The notes below the pieces were generated by a model. The model was not told the DNA's origin, made no database searches, and worked only from the letters and a program-made list of their open reading frames with translations. From JBEIHX01 sp044375455 (lineage in GTDB: Bacteria; Pseudomonadota; Alphaproteobacteria; Caulobacterales; Aquidulcibacteraceae): a stretch of DNA of 10,417 bases. The stretch spans positions 1 to 10,417 of the forward strand of contig JBILMQ010000107.1 in NCBI GenBank assembly GCA_044375455.1, written 5' to 3'. Position numbers and translations under genes: made by a program. This document shows positions 6,451 to 10,417 of the stretch, in pieces (positions within the stretch are counted from its first letter, which is position 1; every line of letters starts with the position of its first letter).

Positions 6451-8922
6451 TCAGCCGGCGGTACGGCGCGCCTCAACCACCACTGACGGCTTCCCGCTGC
6501 GCACCGGCGCCCGCGCCGCAGCGCCGCACGGCAGGTGGATCGATACACTGCACCCTTCGCCGCGCTTGGACGTGACGCCGACCCAGCCCCCATGTGCCTC
6601 GACAAAGGCCCGCACCAGGGCAAGCCCCAGACCGAGCCCGCTCGACTGACGGTCGCCCGCTTCCAGCGCGCCGAACATCGAGGCCTGGATCTCTGGGTCC
6701 ATGCCAGGGCCGCGGTCTGAGACGCACAGGCGCATGGTTTCGCCGACCCGCTCGCCGGCCAGGGTGACGACCCCATTGGCCGGTGAAAACCGAATTGCGT
6801 TCGACAGCAGGTGCGCAAGCGATTGCTTCAGCCGTCTGGCGTCGACGCGCACCATTCCAAGGTCATCGGCTCCAACGATATCAATCCGCACGCCTGCCGA
6901 TGCGGCGTCCGCCCGCGCCTGCTCGGCGGCGTCCTCCAGAAGCAGGCGCGCCGGGGATTCCTCCTGGGTCAGTTCGAGCCGGCCAGACTGCACCAGCGCC
7001 ATATCCAGTGTGTTGTCAATAAGACGGTCAAGCTGGCCGGCGCCCGACAGAATTGTGCGTACCTGCTCCTTCTGATCGGTGTTCAATGGGCCCAGGACCT
7101 CGGCATCCAGAAGTTCGGCGTAGCCCTTTACGGTGGTGAGCGGGGTGCGCAGATGATACGCGACATTTTCCACCAGCCGCGCCCGCAGACGAGATGTCGC
7201 CATCAGCGCTTCCGCCTTGCTGCGCAGCGCATCCTCGACTTGGCGCTGCGCCGTCACGTCCATGAAGGCCACGAGCGTCGCCCCGTCGGGCAATGGGTGG
7301 GTGACATAGGTGAGAATGAGGCCGTCCGAGCGCGGCGGCAGCTCGCCCTGGAAGGTGGTCCGCGCCTGCGGGCTCGGATCGGCGATGCGTGCTTTGATGG
7401 ATTTCCAGACGTCTGCATCATGCGACAGCCGGCGCACAGCGAGCATGACGTCCTCAAACGACGCCTCCTCACTGAGCGCGCCGTCGTCCAGTCCCCACAG
7501 ACGGGCGAATTCTTTGTTGCGCAGGCGCAGCCGGCCGTCACTGCCGAAGACTGCAACCGCTTCATGCAGCCGATCGAGCGTCGCCCCGTGCACGCCAAGC
7601 AGCGACTGATACTGCGTCTTAAGCGTCAGCATGTCGGTGATGTCGGCGAACACGAGAAGCAGGCCGCCAAGCGGATGGCGCTGGCGCGCCACACGCAGTG
7701 TGCGCCCATTCGGGAGCGGCCAAAGGTCTTCCGGCAGATCCGCCGTCTCCTGATAGAGCGATAGCTCGTGGGCCCGCCAGGCTGCGAAGTCCGGCCGGGC
7801 CGGCAGGCGGCGGCGCTCGCGCAGGCGATCAAGGATCGCCCCGTGGGTCGGACGGTCGCGCAGCCAGCTCTCCTCCAGCTGCCAAAGCCGGGAGAAGGCG
7901 CTGTTGTGAAAAATCAGACGTTTGTCTTGACCGAAGATCGCAACGCCATTGTCCAGGTGATTGAGCGTCTCGTCATGCGCCTTGACGTGGCGTTCAAGAG
8001 CTATGCGGTACTCCTCCGCCTCGGTTTCATCAAAGGACACCCCGGCCACGCCGCCAGAGATCGCGAAAGCCGCCAGGCGCAGCGCGCGCCGGCGCCCGCC
8101 AACCACGACGTGACGAAGGTCGTCAACGAGGTCGCCAGTCTCCAGCGCGCGCTTCGACAGGTCGGTCACGAATGGATCGAGCAGCGCATTCTTGTCGATC
8201 GCCGAATCGAGGTGCTTGGCCTCCACCGCTCGCAGGTAGGCTGCGTTCGCCCACTGCAGCTTGCCGCCGCCTGACAACCGCCAGATCGGCAGCGGCGCGC
8301 GGGCCGCGATGTCGTGAAAGGCCGTGGGATCGCGCGTGAGAATATCCCGATATTCCTCAATTCTGCCGCGCGCGCCCTGTTCCTCCATGCCCTTGATCGT
8401 GGCGTCGGTAAGCCACAGCACGGCGCGCGGCCCGGCTGTGCGTCCGTCAGCCTCGAGAAAGCGGCCGTGCGGACCGTACACGGTGAGCGAGAAAGGCGCG
8501 CCATCACGCCGGAGGTCGATCAGACGGCGACGCAGCGTCGTCGTCTCGCCGACCGCATCATGGGCTTCCAGATCGCCCAGACCGTCGAGGATGCGGGCCG
8601 CTGCATCGGGCGTCTTTGACGCGTCGGCGAAACGGAACAGCGCTGCGAGCGCCATCGGGGACCCGTAAAGCTTCGGAAGGCCCCATTCTGTGGGGTCAGC
8701 GCCCGCGTCCTCCTCCCACACCAGGATAACGCCTGGGTGGGACGCGAAGACGCTTTCCATGCGCGCGACCGTCGCCTGCCAGCGACCTGCTTCAGACCGC
8801 CATTTGCGTGAGTCTTTCCGCTCGCCATGGGTCACCCGGAGAGCCCACAGGAGACACATCAAACCGAACGCCGCGAGGCCGCCCGCCACAAGAAGGACGG
8901 CAGACGGCAATTCCGCACTCAT
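6451..8922 (-). CDS. divL: DivL, atypical PAS-domain kinase controlling CckA-CtrA
   Basis: In Caulobacter, DivL is an essential polar protein that binds DivK~P and modulates the CckA kinase/phosphatase, thereby setting CtrA activity and asymmetric division. This 823-residue protein (Caulobacter DivL is about 770) has one N-terminal membrane segment (about 8-30). Up to four PAS-like regions follow (about 45-175, 190-300, 312-432 and 440-562), the last two clearest with GVAIFG and AVAVFG strands. Then come a DHp helix pair (about 572-645) and a HATPase domain (about 690-798). The H-box reads NVAYHLRTPLT, so Y589 occupies the position of the phosphorylated His of NVSHELRTPLT; this is the DivL hallmark. 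H590 stands where Glu is usual. N708 (N-box), DRGPG (736-740) and the G2 run GLGLGL (762-767) are intact, so ATP binding is plausible. The start at 8922 has only a weak GGGGGCG Shine-Dalgarno but directly precedes the membrane segment. It is likely monocistronic with its own promoter. Confidence 0.92.
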   Translation of the reverse strand: MSAELPSAVLLVAGGLAAFGLMCLLWALRVTHGERKDSRKWRSEAGRWQATVARMESVFASHPGVILVWEEDAGADPTEWGLPKLYGSPMALAALFRFADASKTPDAAARILDGLGDLEAHDAVGETTTLRRRLIDLRRDGAPFSLTVYGPHGRFLEADGRTAGPRAVLWLTDATIKGMEEQGARGRIEEYRDILTRDPTAFHDIAARAPLPIWRLSGGGKLQWANAAYLRAVEAKHLDSAIDKNALLDPFVTDLSKRALETGDLVDDLRHVVVGGRRRALRLAAFAISGGVAGVSFDETEAEEYRIALERHVKAHDETLNHLDNGVAIFGQDKRLIFHNSAFSRLWQLEESWLRDRPTHGAILDRLRERRRLPARPDFAAWRAHELSLYQETADLPEDLWPLPNGRTLRVARQRHPLGGLLLVFADITDMLTLKTQYQSLLGVHGATLDRLHEAVAVFGSDGRLRLRNKEFARLWGLDDGALSEEASFEDVMLAVRRLSHDADVWKSIKARIADPSPQARTTFQGELPPRSDGLILTYVTHPLPDGATLVAFMDVTAQRQVEDALRSKAEALMATSRLRARLVENVAYHLRTPLTTVKGYAELLDAEVLGPLNTDQKEQVRTILSGAGQLDRLIDNTLDMALVQSGRLELTQEESPARLLLEDAAEQARADAASAGVRIDIVGADDLGMVRVDARRLKQSLAHLLSNAIRFSPANGVVTLAGERVGETMRLCVSDRGPGMDPEIQASMFGALEAGDRQSSGLGLGLALVRAFVEAHGGWVGVTSKRGEGCSVSIHLPCGAAARAPVRSGKPSVVVEARRTAG

Positions 8923-8938
8923 GAGCCCGCGCCCCCGC

Positions 8939-8943
8939 GAATC
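8939..8943. promoter_or_regulatory. GANTC (CcrM-type) methylation site ahead of divL
   Basis: GAATC lies 17-21 bp upstream of the divL start codon, in the predicted leader. CcrM of Caulobacter-like bacteria methylates GANTC, and such sites near cell-cycle promoters can affect GcrA-dependent transcription. This one is downstream of the predicted transcription start, so a role is uncertain. Confidence 0.3.
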
Positions 8944-8954
8944 GTTTGACAGGA

Positions 8955-8969
8955 TTAACGAAAGGTTGA
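8955..8969 (+). promoter_or_regulatory. Second CtrA-like box (TTAA-N7-TTGA)
   Basis: TTAA at 8955-8958 and TTGA at 8966-8969 are separated by 7 nt, matching 7 of 8 bases of the CtrA consensus TTAA-N7-TTAA. It lies in the predicted divL 5' leader, 33-47 bp before the start codon. If occupied, it would sit downstream of the transcription start and could repress. It is weaker evidence than the promoter-proximal box. Confidence 0.4.
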
Positions 8970-9036
8970 CCGATTTGCGGCGGCTTGAAAACCGTCTCCG
9001 CGCAAGATCTTACAACTTCAGTGGTGATATGCCCCA

Positions 9037-9063
9037 GATCTAGCGTCTTTACAAAGGTGTTAA
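9037..9063 (-). promoter_or_regulatory. Predicted divL promoter (Caulobacter housekeeping type)
   Basis: On the minus strand, TTAACAC (9063-9057) stands 12 nt before GCTAGATC (9044-9037). The -10 is an exact match to the Caulobacter housekeeping consensus GCTANAWC. The -35 is a partial match to TTGACNS, and the spacing is within the usual 10-14 nt. The predicted transcript would begin near 9030, giving a leader of about 108 nt before the divL ATG. The weak -35 and overlapping CtrA box suggest an activator-dependent promoter. Confidence 0.65.
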
Positions 9064-9067
9064 CCAT
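9049..9067 (+). promoter_or_regulatory. CtrA box overlapping the divL -35
   Basis: TTAC (9049-9052), 7 nt, TTAA (9060-9063) matches 7 of 8 bases of the CtrA consensus. The right half extends to TTAACCAT (9060-9067), a half-site form reported for Caulobacter CtrA. The box covers the -35 of the predicted divL promoter, the arrangement commonly seen at CtrA-activated promoters. DivL would then be controlled by the regulator whose phosphorylation it helps set. Confidence 0.6.
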
Positions 9068-9178
9068 ATGCTGGGGGAAAGATTGCGGATGGCGAACCGA
9101 CGGATGTCAGCAAGGACGGTCCCGGGCAGAGCAGCTTTCCGGGCCTGATTGGCCTGGACGTGCGTGGTCCAGAGTGGC

Positions 9179-9216
9179 CCGGGCTGGCTGTCTGGTCCGG
9201 GCTGGGCTGTCTGGAG
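9179..9216. repeat. Tandem duplication of an 18-19 bp unit
   Basis: CCGGGCTGGCTGTCTGGT (9179-9196) is followed directly by CCGGGCTGGGCTGTCTGGAG (9197-9216). The copies differ by one inserted G and the ends. It lies in the G-rich block upstream of divL, outside any supported gene. Confidence 0.65.
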
Positions 9217-9460
9217 CGGGCGACTGGGCCAGGGTTATGTTGCCCGGGCTATTTGCCCGCGGGGACGGGCTTGGCGCTGATAAGCCTGCTGATGCGTCCG
9301 TGCGGGCCGGGCAGCGGCGCGACGCGCGGTCGCGGCCCCGCAGCAGCCGGACGCCCGGTTGTGCAAACGCGTTTCCTGGATCGCGGGCTGTTCTGCGGTG
9401 TCCCAAATCGTGTTAAGCCGTTGCCTTCACGGACGTTTCGCGCGCCGCCATTGGACGTAT

Positions 9461-9481
9461 CCACTTCGGTCGACGGAGTGG
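9461..9481. other. Hairpin-forming inverted repeat
   Basis: CCACT pairs with AGTGG. The stem extends through a T-G wobble, C-G and G-C pairs to a 5-nt loop, about 8 pairs in all. No T-run follows. It could be a transcript-end structure or an operator; nothing nearby decides. Confidence 0.3.
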
Positions 9482-9610
9482 TTCGCGCCGCGCCTGTGCG
9501 GGTGTCTTTTGCGGGGGCCCTCAGACGGGGAAAATGCAGCAAAACGCGCGCCATTACCCTTCGCGACGCGCGCGCACTGAAGCCTCCTTCGGAAACGTCG
9601 GCAAAGAATC

Positions 9611-9654
9611 TTCCCTGGGATGACCAGTTCCCTGGGATGACCAGTTCCCTGGGA
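9611..9654. repeat. 17-bp tandem repeat, 2.6 copies
   Basis: TTCCCTGGGATGACCAG is perfect at 9611-9627 and 9628-9644. A third copy is truncated after TTCCCTGGGA (9645-9654). Each unit contains the near-palindrome TCCCTGGGA. It lies outside supported genes and is distinct in sequence from the other arrays. Confidence 0.8.
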
Positions 9655-9732
9655 CGGCAAGCACACCGGCGTTGGCGTTCCGGTCTGGCCGGGCGGGCCG
9701 CAAGAGCTCCGTCGTCCGCCACAAATGGCGCG

Positions 9733-9930
9733 ATGTATCGCAGACCCATAGGATCGGCGCGCACGACAGCCCGTGGACGCCGGACGCCGCCGGCGCGTGC
9801 GAAGGCGGTGATCCGGCAGGTCAAGCCCAGTAAAGGTCCGACGCTGAAGAAGCGCGCGGTCGCGACCGGCCTCACCGTCGCAGACCTCATCGATGCCGCC
9901 TTCAGCGACTCCTCGCGGGCTGTAACTTGA
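9733..9930 (+). CDS. Doubtful small basic ORF
   Basis: I do not recognise it. The 65-residue reading is Arg/Lys-rich at the N-terminus. It ends in a stretch that looks like a genuine amphipathic helix (LTVADLIDAAFSDSS). Codons from 9808 onward mostly end in G or C, as in the real genes here. No Shine-Dalgarno precedes ATG 9733. An in-frame ATG at 9637 lies inside the 17-bp repeat, and a GTG at 9808 is also possible. It may be a small basic protein, the end of a decayed gene, or chance in GC-rich DNA. Confidence 0.25.
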   Translation: MYRRPIGSARTTARGRRTPPARAKAVIRQVKPSKGPTLKKRAVATGLTVADLIDAAFSDSSRAVT

Positions 9931-10102
9931 TCAAGGTGAAGCGCTTGGTCTTTGTCTCCGCAGGACGCCACAACCATGCGAGGCTGACGTACGTCGACCG
10001 GACCGGGATTGATCTTGGAACAGGCAGGCTGCAGTGAGTCCTTCGGACGTTAGCTCCCAAAGCACTGAATGACGGCGCCGTTCGTGCTTGCTGGACCAGC
10101 CC

Positions 10103-10417
10103 ATGAGGGAAAGCAGCTGGGACGCGTTGGTGCGACAGCTGGCGCCTTGCCTGCCGCTGGTCGTCAGGAAATCCTGCCGGGCCCCAAAGGGCGGTGCTGC
10201 GATAAATCTCCTTCCCGGGGACATGGCGCGCCTGTCGGTCAGTGTCGACCCTGCAGATGTGCCCGTTGTGGGCCGTGCGGCGGCACGCGCGTATATCGCG
10301 CGGCCGTTGACGGCCATGGCTGAGGAGATCAAGCGCACGATTGCTTCGGCGCGTGTGACGTGCGGCCCTGCGAGGCTGCGCGTTTGCACCGCAGATGTGT
10401 GCGGTGTCGCCCGCCCT
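10103..10417 (+). CDS. Probable 5' part of an unrecognised gene, cut by the window end
   Basis: The frame opens after a TGA at 10070-10072 and stays open to the last base, giving 105 codons from ATG 10103. The N-terminus reads MRESSWDALVRQLAPCLPLV. A second possible start is ATG 10223 (MARLSVSVDPADVPVVGRAA), preceded by CGGGGA at close spacing. The residue mix is protein-like: charged residues are spaced through helical segments such as AMAEEIKRTIASARV, and roughly three quarters of third codon positions are G or C. I do not recognise a family. An overlapping minus-strand frame (9931-10389) is open too but has poorer composition. Sequence beyond the window is needed to confirm it. Confidence 0.4.
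   Translation, partial: MRESSWDALVRQLAPCLPLVVRKSCRAPKGGAAINLLPGDMARLSVSVDPADVPVVGRAAARAYIARPLTAMAEEIKRTIASARVTCGPARLRVCTADVCGVARP

Larger units (their letters stand above)
9068..10102. other. Long largely non-coding region upstream of divL
   Basis: About 1 kb without a well-supported gene. Bases 9110-9260 are unusually G-rich on the plus strand, with many GGGC, CTGG and GGCC words and a tandem duplication. A hairpin lies at 9461-9481 and a 17-bp tandem array at 9611-9654. Two overlapping frames on opposite strands stay open for over 240 codons, but both are rich in Arg, Pro, Ala and Gly and translate the repeats, so I treat most of them as GC-driven. Only the last part of the plus frame (9733-9930) has some coding character. 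Bases 9931-10102 show nothing I can name. Confidence 0.5.

Noticed and set aside
6811..7764. 317-codon plus-strand ORF inside divL
   Set aside because: Antisense shadow of divL, whose domains and motifs are clear.
9160..9732. Protein-coding upstream part of the small-ORF frame
   Set aside because: The frame passes through two tandem-repeat blocks and has low-complexity Gly/Arg/Pro composition; only the distal part looks at all like coding DNA.
9249..9977. 242-codon minus-strand ORF upstream of divL
   Set aside because: Translates the tandem repeats, is rich in Arg, Pro and Ala, and has no recognisable domain or good ribosome-binding site.

Overview
The window is GC-rich DNA of an alphaproteobacterium, most likely a dimorphic, prosthecate relative of Caulobacter (Caulobacterales/Maricaulales type). 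The main evidence is a divL gene, whose kinase has Tyr where the phosphorylated His should be. Upstream of divL is a promoter whose -10 (GCTAGATC) fits the Caulobacter housekeeping consensus GCTANAWC, and whose -35 overlaps a CtrA-type box. The genus cannot be fixed from sequence alone.

Layout. Bases 1-500 are non-coding and carry two short tandem-repeat arrays (14-bp and 15-bp units). Bases 501-4245 form a four-gene plus-strand cluster for surface-sugar precursors: an unrecognised membrane-anchored, probably beta-sandwich protein; arabinose-5-phosphate isomerase (kdsD/kpsF), overlapping it by ATGA; a small transaldolase (tal); and UDP-glucose 6-dehydrogenase (ugd). KdsD supplies arabinose-5-phosphate for Kdo, Ugd supplies UDP-glucuronate, and transaldolase exchanges carbon between the pentose-phosphate pool and glycolysis. 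Together they suggest precursor supply for LPS, capsule or another exopolysaccharide. A 186-bp convergent spacer follows, with a palindrome, a hairpin and a 13-bp tandem array.

On the minus strand lie ETF-ubiquinone oxidoreductase (4432-6108) and, transcriptionally upstream of it, divL (6451-8922). They are separated by 342 bp without a convincing gene. The ETF-QO passes electrons from flavin dehydrogenases to the quinone pool. DivL in Caulobacter is a polar pseudokinase-like scaffold that links DivK to CckA and so sets CtrA phosphorylation.

Bases 8923-10102 are mostly non-coding: the divL promoter/CtrA region, then G-rich DNA with further tandem duplications and one doubtful small ORF. From 10103 an open frame runs off the end of the window and may be the start of a gene.

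The most interesting points are the predicted CtrA feedback on divL, the Tyr-His replacement in the DivL H-box, and the different short tandem arrays in the gene-free stretches, some sharing a CCGGACA core. I found no phage module, CRISPR array, insertion sequence, rRNA or tRNA, and no clear candidate for a wholly new multi-gene system.
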